A stretch of 64,000 bases of DNA from Arthrobacter sp. ov407 (GTDB lineage Bacteria; Actinomycetota; Actinomycetes; Actinomycetales; Micrococcaceae). The position numbers and the translations under genes are program-made. Shown here in pieces: positions 51,522 to 62,711 of the stretch. Location: assembly GCF_900102895.1 (NCBI RefSeq), contig NZ_FNGD01000007.1:209372-273371 (forward strand), given 5' to 3'. The notes under the pieces were generated by a model that did no database searches, was not told the DNA's origin, and saw only the letters and a program-made list of their open reading frames with translations. How positions within the stretch are numbered: position 1 is the first letter of the stretch; each line of letters starts with the position of its first letter.

Positions 51522-53269
51522 ACGCAGCGTCCCGGGTTAGCCGCGCACCAGGCGTTGTACTGCTCCACGTATCCGAGGTGTTCGGCCAGGGTCTTGGAGA
51601 ACTTGGTCTCCTTGGTGTCCAGGTTGACGGTGACCCAGTACAGGTAGCTGTTGGTCTTGGGCTTGGCGGCGGCGTCAATGGCCGTCTTGCCGGGAGAACC
51701 GATGGGCCCGACGGGCAGCCCCTGGTTGGCGTAGGTGTTGTACGGATTCGACTTGTCAGCCTTCTGGACCTCGTCGATGTGGAAGCTGTGGATGCCCAGG
51801 CCATAGGTGACCGTGGCATCGGACTGGATCAGCCCGTTCGTCTCGGTGTTGTTCGGCTTGAGGCGGTTGTAGATGGCGCCGGCAACGTCACCGTATTCGG
51901 CCTGGCCGCCTTCGGCCTGCACGATGCTCGCTACCGTCACGACGTCGTACTGTTTCTTGGAATCCGTGACGCCCTTGGCCTTGAGTTCATCCTGGGTGCT
52001 GCCGACGAGCTTCTTCAAAATGTCCTTGGCGGAGGTGCCCAACGGGAAGCGGTACTCCCCCGGCGCCAGGTAGCCCTCGAGGTTCTTGGCTTTCGCCGCG
52101 ACGCCGAACTGCGCGGGCGCATCGCTGAGCGCCTTCAAGTCGGAAACCGAAACCCCGGTGCCCTCGGAAATCGCCTGCAGGGATTCGTTGATCCGCAACC
52201 CGGCGCTGAGCGCAAAGTACATGACCTTGCCCTGGCCCTTGTTGAGAAGGACGGCCACGGCATCAGAGTTCTTCATTTCCTGGCGCATCGAGAACGTGCC
52301 CGGGTTCAGGGCACCGCCGGAAGCGGAGAACTCCTTGAGGAACGTGTCCGCGTTCGCCACGACCTTCTTCGACTCCAGCTCGGTGGCCACGGACCTCGGC
52401 CCAGCGCCGGGTTCGACCGTGATGGTGACGCCGCCGGTCCCCGGGCCGGGGTAATCGGCCATTTTGTCCCCGCCCAGGAGGGGCTTGAGGAACTGCGCGC
52501 CGACAGCGATCGCGACGACGAACACCGTCAGGGTCAACACGAGGGCCAGGAAGCGGCGCCGGCGGCGGACCTTCTTCGACGGAACCTTGTCGTAGCGGAC
52601 CGTTCCGGCCATCAGTTCGTGGCCGGGTTCGCCGTGGTACTCGGCGTCCGGGTGCGCCTGTGCCAGCGGGTGGCCGGCGTCGTCGTAAACATGGTGGGCC
52701 TCGTCCTGTTGTCCCACATCGTGGCGCTGCAGCGCGTAACCGTCGTGAGGGCCGGTGCCGTGGGCCGCCGCGCCATGGTGGGCTTCGTAGCCATGCTCGC
52801 CTGCCGTCGCATAGACGGCGTCCTCGTGGCCCAGATCTTCGCGGACGGGCTCTTGGCCGACAGGGATCATCTGCGTGAAGTCTTCGTGGACGGGCTCTTC
52901 GGCAGCCGGAACGTCGTGCACGGGCTCGTAGTGCACGGGCTCTTCAGTAACAGCGTCTTCGTGCGCGGGCTCTGCGTGCACGGTTTCTTCGTGTACGGGC
53001 TCTTCCTGCACGGTTTCCTCGTGCACGGTTTCCTCGTGCAGGGTCGGTGCTGCGTCGGGGAGTTCCGGGGCGGCCTGCGGCAGCTCGCTTTCCGGCGCCG
53101 GTGCCGGCGTCGGAACGTCCTGTCCCGTCTCAAAAGCCTGCGGCGGGATCACGTTGTGTCCCTGCGTCGCCAGGAGCTTTTCCTGGGTCCGGATCTCTTT
53201 GCGCGTCAGCGGTCGGCCGGCACCACTAAGGGCGTCACCGGAGGAGTCATCACTGTTGACCGGGCTCAC
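51518..53269 (-). CDS. mltG: Endolytic transglycosylase MltG, with acidic repeat N-terminus
   Basis: 583 residues. MltG (YceG) cuts nascent glycan strands at the membrane and is thought to end peptidoglycan polymerisation. A membrane helix lies at about 240-262 after RRRRR. The extracytoplasmic part has a LysM-like region and the catalytic segment VQAEGGQAEYGDVAGAIYNR with the active Glu. The cytoplasmic N-terminus is unusual: residues ~77-131 are a Glu/Val/His repeat (HEETVHEETVQEEPVHEETV) and 140-220 are His-rich. The GTG overlaps the ruvX stop (GTGA). Confidence 0.94.
   Translation of the reverse strand: MSPVNSDDSSGDALSGAGRPLTRKEIRTQEKLLATQGHNVIPPQAFETGQDVPTPAPAPESELPQAAPELPDAAPTLHEETVHEETVQEEPVHEETVHAEPAHEDAVTEEPVHYEPVHDVPAAEEPVHEDFTQMIPVGQEPVREDLGHEDAVYATAGEHGYEAHHGAAAHGTGPHDGYALQRHDVGQQDEAHHVYDDAGHPLAQAHPDAEYHGEPGHELMAGTVRYDKVPSKKVRRRRRFLALVLTLTVFVVAIAVGAQFLKPLLGGDKMADYPGPGTGGVTITVEPGAGPRSVATELESKKVVANADTFLKEFSASGGALNPGTFSMRQEMKNSDAVAVLLNKGQGKVMYFALSAGLRINESLQAISEGTGVSVSDLKALSDAPAQFGVAAKAKNLEGYLAPGEYRFPLGTSAKDILKKLVGSTQDELKAKGVTDSKKQYDVVTVASIVQAEGGQAEYGDVAGAIYNRLKPNNTETNGLIQSDATVTYGLGIHSFHIDEVQKADKSNPYNTYANQGLPVGPIGSPGKTAIDAAAKPKTNSYLYWVTVNLDTKETKFSKTLAEHLGYVEQYNAWCAANPGRCV
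52877..53041. repeat. Repeat region in the mltG N-terminus
   Basis: Imperfect tandem repeats of 15-18 bases (CGTGCACGGTTTCTTCGTG type on the plus strand) that encode HEETV/HEEPV-like pentapeptides. They cover about 165 bases. Confidence 0.7.
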
Positions 53270-53850
53270 TGTAGCCTTCCATTTTCTGAAGAGTGCGTCT
53301 GTACCGCCGGGCCGGTCTGTGCGCCGCCTCCGGTGGGCCCGGGCGCAGACTCCGCGTACACGCGGTTTCCGACCTCCGTTCCCCTGGCCTTTTGCATATC
53401 AATCGCTTGTTGCAGAATACCTGCCGCCGCAACCTGATCAACTACTGTACGGTGATTCCTGCTGCTCATGCCAGCTTCGTGCAGGTTGCGGTGGGCGGTC
53501 ACGGTGCTGAGCCGCTCGTCAATCAGGCGCACTGGCACGTCGGATCCGGCGCTCTGCAGGGCCCGGGCCAGCAACTGGGCGTACTCTGTGGCCATCCTGG
53601 CCGAGGCGTGCTCTTCGCCCTTCATGGTGCGCGGCAATCCCACGAAAATCTCCACGGCGCCCAGTTCCGCGGCCAACGCGGCCAGGAAGCGCACGTCGGT
53701 GTTCTTTTTCACATTCCGCTGCAGCGTGCGCAGCGGGGTCGCCAGGATTCCGTCGCGATCGCAGACGGCCACGCCCACGCGAACGGTGCCGACGTCCACC
53801 CCGAGCTTCACGCCCCGGGGATAGACGCCGGCCACAGCAGGTTCAGACAC
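53266..53850 (-). CDS. ruvX: Holliday junction resolvase-like protein (YqgF/RuvX)
   Basis: 194 residues, RNase H-like fold; family members act in 16S rRNA 5'-end processing and have been proposed as Holliday junction resolvases. Catalytic acidic positions are in LGVDVGTVRVGVAVCD and the late DERLSTVTAHRNL; GLPRTMKGEEHASA is typical. The GTG at 53848-53850 was chosen because GGAG lies five bases before it; the frame is open further into alaS. A Gly/Pro-rich tail of ~30 residues is extra. It starts ten bases after the alaS stop. Confidence 0.94.
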   Translation of the reverse strand: MSEPAVAGVYPRGVKLGVDVGTVRVGVAVCDRDGILATPLRTLQRNVKKNTDVRFLAALAAELGAVEIFVGLPRTMKGEEHASARMATEYAQLLARALQSAGSDVPVRLIDERLSTVTAHRNLHEAGMSSRNHRTVVDQVAAAGILQQAIDMQKARGTEVGNRVYAESAPGPTGGGAQTGPAVQTHSSENGRLQ

Positions 53851-53860
53851 GTAGGCTCCG

Positions 53861-56539
<2,679 letters not shown>

Positions 56540-56705
56540 GAGCTGATTTCTTACCCTTCAATATTCACTGCGTTATGTGGCCCCGCGTCTGTGCTGCGCG
56601 GGACAAGCTGAGGACCGGCACTGATCCGGGCCCCGTCTATCCGGTGCCCCTTCGGGGGTGCCGAGGCGCCCTTAACGGACACCGTACTTACTAATTCTCT
56701 CCCGG

Positions 56706-56972
56706 CTAGCGGTGGACCGCATCCCGGCGGGCAACGGCGCCGCCGGCAGCAATATCCGTTGCCGTCTCGATGCCCAGGGCGGAACGGAGTTCGGCCTCCC
56801 GCTCGCCCATGCCGTCACGGACGGCGTCGGCGAAGTCGAACAGGCCGTCCGCCAGCCGTCCCACGGCCCGGTTCAGGCCCTCGGGGCCGAGGGCGGACTG
56901 GGCTTCGGTGACCTTGCGGAAGGCGATGACGCCGATCGCGACGCCGATGCCCATCCAGATGATTCTGTTCAT
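56706..56972 (-). CDS. Small membrane-associated hypothetical protein (DUF6167-like)
   Basis: 88 residues. An N-terminal hydrophobic stretch (IIWMGIGVAIGVIAFRKV, residues 4-21) is followed by an amphipathic helical region (LNRAVGRLADGLFDFADAVR). It resembles small actinobacterial proteins that always sit between a DUF948 protein and alaS. The start ATG has AGGAGAACC-type spacing (AGGAGA, six bases). Function unknown. Confidence 0.82.
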   Translation of the reverse strand: MNRIIWMGIGVAIGVIAFRKVTEAQSALGPEGLNRAVGRLADGLFDFADAVRDGMGEREAELRSALGIETATDIAAGGAVARRDAVHR

Positions 56973-56992
56973 GTCAGGTTCTCCTGGAAGCT

Positions 56993-57367
56993 TTAGCGGC
57001 TGCGGCGGCCGGTGGCGGGCTTTTTGGGGGTGCTGAAGGCGGAGCGCACGCCGTAGCTGAAGGCTGCCACCTTGATCAGCGGCGAGCCGACAGTGGCCGC
57101 CATGAGCGAGGACAGCGCCGAGATGTTGGCGGAGGCGTCCGAGACGTTGTTGGCGATGCCGTCAACCTTCTTCAGCTGCTCGTTGGTGGTGGTCACCGTG
57201 GCGGTGACTTCGTCCATGAGCGGGGTGGCGCCGTCGCTGACGGAGCGGATGGAAGTCCGCAATTCGTCGAACACTCCCCCGAGCTTCAGGATCGGCACGG
57301 CGAGCAACACGACCAGCACTGCAAACACTCCAGCCGCGATCAGGCCGGCAATATCGCCACCAGACAT
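56993..57367 (-). CDS. DUF948 family membrane protein
   Basis: 124 residues. One N-terminal membrane helix (IAGLIAAGVFAVLVVLLAVP) and a cytoplasmic coiled-coil-like tail (FDELRTSIRSVSDGATPLMD, TTTNEQLKKVDGIANNVSDA), as in the DUF948 family of general-stress-like proteins, with a basic C-terminal end. Two starts compete: ATG 57367 (AAGGAG ten bases upstream) and GTG 57373 (only four bases); I give the first. It lies 20 bases before the DUF6167-like gene, so both are probably translated together. Confidence 0.85.
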   Translation of the reverse strand: MSGGDIAGLIAAGVFAVLVVLLAVPILKLGGVFDELRTSIRSVSDGATPLMDEVTATVTTTNEQLKKVDGIANNVSDASANISALSSLMAATVGSPLIKVAAFSYGVRSAFSTPKKPATGRRSR

Positions 57368-57491
57368 AGACACTCATCTCCTTGAACTGCAGTGGATAAC
57401 TGCTTGTTGCGTCGGGGTTCGACGGATTTAGCCGGCAGTTTAAACCGGCAGGCAGAGCCTGCTCCCGGGGAACTCCCCCAAGTACCTTACA

Positions 57492-57531
57492 TACAAAGAA
57501 GCCCGCGGCGCTTGCCACGGGCTTCTTTGTA
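57492..57531 (-). terminator. rpsD terminator
   Basis: Fourteen-base-pair stem TACAAAGAAGCCCG (57492-57505) with its complement (57518-57531) and a 12-base loop, 17 bases after the rpsD stop. On the minus strand the 3' arm ends in a U-containing stretch (CTTCTTTGTA), so it looks intrinsic. Confidence 0.85.
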
Positions 57532-57547
57532 GGTGTTGCCTTTGGAA

Positions 57548-58174
57548 TTAGCGTGCGTAGAATTCCACGACGAGCTGCTCTTCGCAGGTCACGGGGATCT
57601 CGGAACGCTTCGGGCGGCGCACCAGGCGGGCCTGCAGGGCGTCAAGCTTGACGTCCAGGTAGGCCGGAACGATCGGCAGGACGTCGCGGTGAGCGCCGGC
57701 TGCTGCAACCTGGAACGGAGGCATGGTCTCGCTGCGGCTGTGGACGTGAACCAGCTGGCCCTCGCCGACGCGGAAAGACGGGCGGTCAACGCGGATGCCG
57801 TCAACGAGGATGTGGCGGTGCACAACCAGCTGGCGGGCCTGGGCGATGGTGCGGGCGAAGCCGGCACGCAGCACGAGGGCGTCGAGACGCATTTCGAGCA
57901 GTTCGATCAGGTTTTCACCGGTCAGGCCCTTGGTGCGGCGTGCTTCTTCGAAGGCACGGGTCATCTGGGCTTCGCGGATGCCGTACTGGGCGCGCAGACG
58001 CTGCTTTTCGCGCAGACGTACGGCGTAGTCGGAGTCCTGCTTCTTGCGGGCACGGCCATGCTCACCGGGGCCGTACGGGCGGCGCTCCATGTACTTGGCG
58101 GCCTTGGGGGTCAGAGCGATGCCGAGTGCACGCGAAAGGCGTGCGGTACGGCGAGCACGAGTGTTGTTAGCCAC
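57548..58174 (-). CDS. rpsD: 30S ribosomal protein S4
   Basis: 208 residues. S4 nucleates 30S assembly on 16S rRNA. The opening MANNTRARRTARLSRALGIA and the S4 domain (RLDALVLRAGFARTIAQARQ then LVVHRHILVDGIRVDRPSF) are clear. GTG start with GGAAGGA upstream. Here rpsD stands alone, outside the alpha operon with rpoA, as is common in actinobacteria of this group. Its upstream 186 bases hold the promoter; no boxes were resolved. Confidence 0.97.
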   Translation of the reverse strand: MANNTRARRTARLSRALGIALTPKAAKYMERRPYGPGEHGRARKKQDSDYAVRLREKQRLRAQYGIREAQMTRAFEEARRTKGLTGENLIELLEMRLDALVLRAGFARTIAQARQLVVHRHILVDGIRVDRPSFRVGEGQLVHVHSRSETMPPFQVAAAGAHRDVLPIVPAYLDVKLDALQARLVRRPKRSEIPVTCEEQLVVEFYAR

Positions 58175-58360
58175 TTGTGTCCTTCCAATATCTGCGGTGT
58201 GTCAGTGTTACTGGCCTCCACGATGGAGAGCATCGGCCAACCGCTGCCTTTTGCTACTGGGCACAGGGCAACCCTCATCGAACCGAAGTTTCCATGGATT
58301 GTGCGTCCGTGCCTTGCCAGACAACGATCCAGCCTACCAGATCCGGCCGGCGGACCGAAG

Positions 58361-58759
58361 TCAGATTCTGGCGTGCGCTCCCCGGACACCGCTGCGCCCG
58401 AAGGACGCCGCACCCAGGAATTCCACGGCCACGAACGGTTTCGGGCCCACCACCCATTCGTCGTGGCCCGGCGGGATCGCGTAGGTGTCGTTGGCGTGGA
58501 TCGTGGAGCGCAGCCCTTCGGCCGTTTCGACTTCCATTTCTCCGGAGATGCAGAAACCGAGATGGTGGTGCAGGCAGACGTCGGTCTTCTCGTAAGGCCT
58601 GGTGTTCTCCGACCACCGCCAGCCCGGGCCCAGGATCAGCCGGGCCACCGAGTAGTCGTTCACTGTGCAGAGGTCGAATTCGGCCTTGTCCGGGCACCGC
58701 TTCTTGTCGGGCACATCGAAGGACTTCACTGCCATGGCTGTAACGAAATTGATACTCAT
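58361..58759 (-). CDS. Cupin-domain protein
   Basis: 132 residues, single conserved beta-barrel: RPYEKTDVCLHHHLGFCISG holds the His cluster, EVETAEGLRSTIHANDTYAI and PPGHDEWVVGPKPFVAVEFL form the second motif. Related cupins start near MAVKSFD, so the ATG at 58735 may be the true start; neither ATG has a good ribosome-binding site. Substrate and reaction are unknown. It lies alone between rpsD and rarA on the same strand. Confidence 0.85.
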   Translation of the reverse strand: MSINFVTAMAVKSFDVPDKKRCPDKAEFDLCTVNDYSVARLILGPGWRWSENTRPYEKTDVCLHHHLGFCISGEMEVETAEGLRSTIHANDTYAIPPGHDEWVVGPKPFVAVEFLGAASFGRSGVRGAHARI

Positions 58760-59004
58760 GGGACGCTACCTGGGGACGGGGCGGGGACGCTCGCGCTGGA
58801 TAACCTAGGATGGGGCGGAGCCGGCTGAAGTCCCGGGGTCCGGGTATCGAGAGCCGGCCGTGTGACCGCACTGTCCCCTGCGCCGCACGGACGGCCAGCA
58901 GATCAATGCTGACCTAATTCCACGTTAGACCTCTTGGCCCCTATGTCAACGGCAGGTTCCGGCACTGCAGGGCCGCAGCGGACCAGCCGCTGGTCAGGGG
59001 CTGA
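58760..59004. other. Intergenic region between cupin and rarA genes
   Basis: About 245 bases. CAGCGG/CCGCTG and the overlapping GACCAG/CTGGTC (58976-58995) can form a small hairpin 10-30 bases after the rarA stop, possibly its terminator. The rest (with CTAATTCCACGTTAGACC near 58914-58931) is probably the cupin promoter region; nothing firm was seen. Confidence 0.4.
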
Positions 59005-60498
59005 TCACGTGCCGCGGATGATCTTCCGCAGCCGCTCCAGCCGGGTGGCGATGTCGCGTTCGGCCCCGTTGGCGGTTGGCACGTAGTAGTTGCGCCCGAC
59101 GAGGTCGTCCGGCGGGTACTGCTGGGTGGCCACGGCATGCGGGGCATCGTGGGCGTATTTGTAACCCTTGCCGTGACCCAGCTGTTTTGAGCCCGGGTAG
59201 TGGGCATCGCGCAGGTGGGCCGGGATGCCGTTCCCGAGCCCGGCGCGGACATCGGCGATCGCCTGGTTGATCCCCATGTACGCGGCGTTGGACTTCGGCG
59301 CGGTGGCCAGATGCACCACGGCCTCGGCAAGGATGATGCGGCCTTCCGGCATGCCGATCAGCTGCACGGCCTGGGCCGCCGCGACGGCGGTCTGCAGCGC
59401 CGTCGGGTCCGCCATACCGACGTCCTCGGCCGCGGAGATCACGATCCGGCGGGCCACGAACCGCGGGTCCTCACCGGCCTCCAGCATCCGGGCGAGATAG
59501 TGCAGTGCGGCGTCGACGTCGGAGCCCCGGATCGATTTGATGAACGCGCTGGCGACGTCGTAATGCTGGTCCCCGGCCCGGTCGTAGCGAACGGAGGCGA
59601 CATCCAGGGCCCGCTCAGTGTGCCGCAATTGGATCGTGACGGGCTCCGCCGTTCCTGCGCCGGCTATGTGAGTATCGGCAGCGTCAGTGTCATCCGCGTC
59701 TCCGAAGGCGACGCCGGCGGCGGCCTCCAGGGCAGTGAGGGCGCGGCGGGCATCGCCGCCGGAGAGCCGGACAAGGTGCGCCAGCGCGTCGGCGCTGAGC
59801 TCGGCCTTGCCGTTCAGTCCGCGGACATCCGAAACGGCCCGCTGCAGCAGGCCCTCGACGTCGGCGTCGGTGAGAGGTTTCAGGGTCAGCAGCAGCGAGC
59901 GGGACAACAGCGGCGACACGACGGAAAACGACGGGTTTTCGGTGGTGGCCGCCACCAGCACCACCCAGCGGTTTTCGACGCCGGGAAGCAGCGCGTCCTG
60001 CTGGGCCTTGTTGAAGCGGTGGATCTCATCGAGGAAGAGGACGGTGGTGGTCTTGAAGAGGTCGCGCGCGGTCAGGGCCTCATCCATCACGCGGCGGACG
60101 TCCTTGACGCCGGCGGTGATGGCGGAGAGCTCGACGAATTTCCGGCCGGGACCTTTGGCAATGACGTGGGCAAGGGTGGTCTTGCCGGTGCCGGGAGGAC
60201 CCCAGAGAATCACCGAGCTCGGTCCCGCAGGGCCGGTCGCATCGGAGCCGGCGGCCAGCTGGCGCAGCGGGGAGCCCTGGCCGAGCAGGTGCTGCTGGCC
60301 TACGACGTCATCTAGGGTGCGCGGCCGCATCCGGACAGCGAGCGGGCTCCGCGGCGAGGCTGACCCGGCGCCAGACCTGGCTTGGCCCCGGGCGTGGCCG
60401 GAATCGTCGGCGCCGCCGTCGCCGGCAGCACCGTCGGCTACGCCGAGGTCGTCGCTTCCGTCGGCGTTGTCCCGCCCTGAGCCAAAGAGATCATCCAC
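59005..60498 (-). CDS. rarA: Replication-associated recombination protein A (RarA/MgsA)
   Basis: 497 residues, clamp-loader-like AAA+ ATPase acting at stalled forks. Walker A is GPPGTGKTT (100-108), Walker B is [10 protein letters not shown], sensor 1 is AATTENPSF, and the C-terminal part has [20 protein letters not shown] and [11 protein letters not shown], all typical. The N-terminal ~45 residues are Gly/Asp-rich and variable. The family usually sits near alaS/rpsD in these genomes. It is divergent from the acVLRF1 gene with 76 bases between. Confidence 0.95.
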   Translation of the reverse strand: MDDLFGSGRDNADGSDDLGVADGAAGDGGADDSGHARGQARSGAGSASPRSPLAVRMRPRTLDDVVGQQHLLGQGSPLRQLAAGSDATGPAGPSSVILWGPPGTGKTTLAHVIAKGPGRKFVELSAITAGVKDVRRVMDEALTARDLFKTTTVLFLDEIHRFNKAQQDALLPGVENRWVVLVAATTENPSFSVVSPLLSRSLLLTLKPLTDADVEGLLQRAVSDVRGLNGKAELSADALAHLVRLSGGDARRALTALEAAAGVAFGDADDTDAADTHIAGAGTAEPVTIQLRHTERALDVASVRYDRAGDQHYDVASAFIKSIRGSDVDAALHYLARMLEAGEDPRFVARRIVISAAEDVGMADPTALQTAVAAAQAVQLIGMPEGRIILAEAVVHLATAPKSNAAYMGINQAIADVRAGLGNGIPAHLRDAHYPGSKQLGHGKGYKYAHDAPHAVATQQYPPDDLVGRNYYVPTANGAERDIATRLERLRKIIRGT

Positions 60499-60574
60499 AT
60501 AGATAGGCTACTTCTAGTTCCTCCCCGCCCTGTCACCATCACCCGCAACATCACCCCGCAACGGAGAGCCCGCC

Positions 60575-61222
60575 ATGCCCAGCCCCGAGACCCGTGTGGC
60601 CTTCGTCTCCGGCGACCGGCTGCCGGGCTGGGTGGACCGCTTCGCCGCGAGCCATGGCGCCCTCATGGAGGAGGAGCTCGACACCGGCTTGCAGCTGCGC
60701 GCCGCCGACGGCGCCGTGGCCGTGCTTCGGGCGCCTTGGCCCGTGGACGGCCGGCCCGGGAGCGGCCACGACGCCCTCTCCCGGCTGGCCTCCCTGGCCG
60801 GGCAGCCCCGGAGCCTCGGCACCGTGCTGGTCCGGCGCGGCGGATACTCGGTGGCTGTGGTCAGCGCCGGCACCGTGCTGGCGTCAAAGACCGGCACGCG
60901 CCACGTCCAGTCCCGGACGGCTGCGGGCGGCTGGTCCCAACAGCGTTTTGCCCGGCGGCGCGCCAACCAGGCCGATGCCCTCGTGGAAGCCGTCGCCGAG
61001 CACGCCGGAAGGATCTTCGCAGGGCACCGAATCGAATACCTGGCGCCGGGCGGCGACCGGACGCTGGCAGACCAGGTGCTCGCCGAGCCCGTACTGAAGC
61101 GTTACGGCCACCTGACGCGGCTTGCGTTTTTGGACGTCCCGGATCCACGGGCCGCGGTCCTGAAGAAGGCCGCCGCGGAGCTGTGCTCGGTGCGGATCCT
61201 GGTGACCGACCCGCCGGCATAG
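60575..61222 (+). CDS. acVLRF1-type peptidyl-tRNA hydrolase/release-factor-like protein
   Basis: 215 residues. The core GTRHVQSRTAAGGWSQQRFA then RRRANQADALVEAV is the signature of the actinobacterial branch of the Vms1/eRF1-like family, which is thought to free peptide chains from stalled large ribosomal subunits. The GGxS loop stands where eRF1 has GGQ. GGAG lies before the ATG (ACGGAGAGCCCGCC). It is convergent with dinB, 13 bases apart. Function in bacteria is largely inferred from sequence. Confidence 0.85.
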   Translation: MPSPETRVAFVSGDRLPGWVDRFAASHGALMEEELDTGLQLRAADGAVAVLRAPWPVDGRPGSGHDALSRLASLAGQPRSLGTVLVRRGGYSVAVVSAGTVLASKTGTRHVQSRTAAGGWSQQRFARRRANQADALVEAVAEHAGRIFAGHRIEYLAPGGDRTLADQVLAEPVLKRYGHLTRLAFLDVPDPRAAVLKKAAAELCSVRILVTDPPA

Positions 61223-61235
61223 ACAAGCAACGCCG

Positions 61236-62309
61236 TCACCAACCGCCGCGCGTCGGCGTATGTCCCTTTCGGGCATCGTCGGGCATTGCCATTTCGGCCC
61301 GCAGGCCTAGGAGTCGGATCGGACGGCCCGCTTCGATTCCGGCTGCGAGGTCCAAGGCCCGCGCGAGGATTTCGTTTCTGTCGAATGTCTCGGGAATCTT
61401 CCTTGCGTGGGTCTTGGTGACGAACGGCGCGTACCGAACCTTGAGGGTCAGCCCAATCACGGGCCGTCCTTCGGCCACAACATCCTCGAGGACATGCGCT
61501 GTCAGCTCCCTGACGGCGTCGTCCACCTGCGCCGGCTCGGTCAGGTCCCGCTGGAAGGTGGTCTCCCGGCTGTGCCCGCGGGCAACCCACGGGGTGTCGT
61601 CCACAACGCTGGCGCCGTCCCCTCGTCCAAGCTCCGCGTACCAAGGACCCATCTTGGGGCCGAACTCCGGGACCAGGTCTTGGGGGTCGGACGCGGCGAG
61701 CTCGGCGACTGTGTTGATGCCGAGTTTGGCCAGCCGGCCCGACACTTTGGTTCCGACGCCCCACAGGTCCTTGGTGGGCCGACTGCCCATGACGTCTAGC
61801 CAGTTACCGGCAGTGAGACGGAAGACGCCGGCCGGCTTGCCGAAACCGGTGGCGACCTTGGCTCGGACCAAGGTGTCGCCGATGCCCACGCTGCAATGCA
61901 GCTGCGTTCGCTCCAGGACAGCGGCCTGCACCTGCCGGGCGTAGGCTTCCGGATTCTCTGTCTCCGTGCCTACAAAGGCTTCATCCCAACCCAGCACCTG
62001 TACGGTGGCGCCGGGCTGCGCGCGCAGGGTAGCCATCACCGTTTCAGACGCCGCGAGGTACGCCTCGTGATCGACGGGCAGGATCACAGCCTCGGGCACT
62101 TTCCGGGCCGCAATGCGTAAGGGCATTCCGGAACCCACGCCGAACGCCCTGGCTTCGTAGGATGCGGTCGACACCACAGCTCGTTCCGTGGGGTCGCCCC
62201 GACCGCCAACAATGATCGGCTTGCCCGCAAGCTCCGGCCGCCGGAGCACTTCGACCGCCGCGATGAACTGGTCGAGATCAACGTGCAGCACCCACCGGAT
62301 TCCGCTCAC
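61236..62309 (-). CDS. dinB: DNA polymerase IV (DinB), clamp-motif-less type
   Basis: 357 residues, Y-family translesion polymerase. Catalytic motifs: HVDLDQFIAAVE (first Asp), and LGWDEAFVGT, where Asp-Glu match the usual DEAY motif. The thumb/finger part has GIGDTLVRAKVATGFGKPAG and the HhH TKDLWGVGTKVSGRLAKLGI. The C-terminus ends AMPDDARKGHTPTRGGW without the QLxLF-type beta-clamp motif, as in the DinB2 subgroup of mycobacteria. GTG start at 62309; the frame stays open upstream but shows no similarity. No LexA box was seen near it. Confidence 0.92.
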   Translation of the reverse strand: MSGIRWVLHVDLDQFIAAVEVLRRPELAGKPIIVGGRGDPTERAVVSTASYEARAFGVGSGMPLRIAARKVPEAVILPVDHEAYLAASETVMATLRAQPGATVQVLGWDEAFVGTETENPEAYARQVQAAVLERTQLHCSVGIGDTLVRAKVATGFGKPAGVFRLTAGNWLDVMGSRPTKDLWGVGTKVSGRLAKLGINTVAELAASDPQDLVPEFGPKMGPWYAELGRGDGASVVDDTPWVARGHSRETTFQRDLTEPAQVDDAVRELTAHVLEDVVAEGRPVIGLTLKVRYAPFVTKTHARKIPETFDRNEILARALDLAAGIEAGRPIRLLGLRAEMAMPDDARKGHTPTRGGW

Positions 62310-62711
62310 GCCACCAGTCTGCCCTAAACATCCCTGGCAAGCATCGGCTCTCCACCGAACTTGGCCGCCGAGCCTGCGGCCCCCTGACCTTCCTTGAATT
62401 CCAGCGCCACCGACGACCTGCACCGCACCTGTGCCGAGTGTGGCGCGAACTGCGCGCCCGAGCCATTCGAGACGGACCGGGGTCGCAGGCGAGTGTGTCC
62501 CATGAGGCTCCCCCAAATCGGACGGCGGTACATGGTTCACCCGCCTTGCGGTTCTCGAAACCCGTCGAGCCTTCTCAAAGAACCTTGATTAGGAATTGCG
62601 TTGGGCGGGAGCCGACTTTGGAGCTTCCGAGACCTGGGCCAGCCTTGTCCCGAGTCCGCGGTCGTGTAGATGCTGTCGGATCAGAGCAGGCCGGGATGCG
62701 CAGCCAGCAGT
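62310..62711. other. Gap between dinB and the HNH gene
   Basis: About 400 bases without a supported gene. Short frames exist on both strands (for example 62394-62588 plus, with Cys pairs), but their composition does not show coding bias and none has a clear ribosome-binding site. No repeat or structured RNA was recognised. Confidence 0.4.

Noticed and set aside
62394..62588. Small frame with Cys pairs (CAECGANC) that could be a zinc-ribbon protein
   Set aside because: No ribosome-binding site, no coding bias and no matching partner; more likely chance in non-coding DNA.
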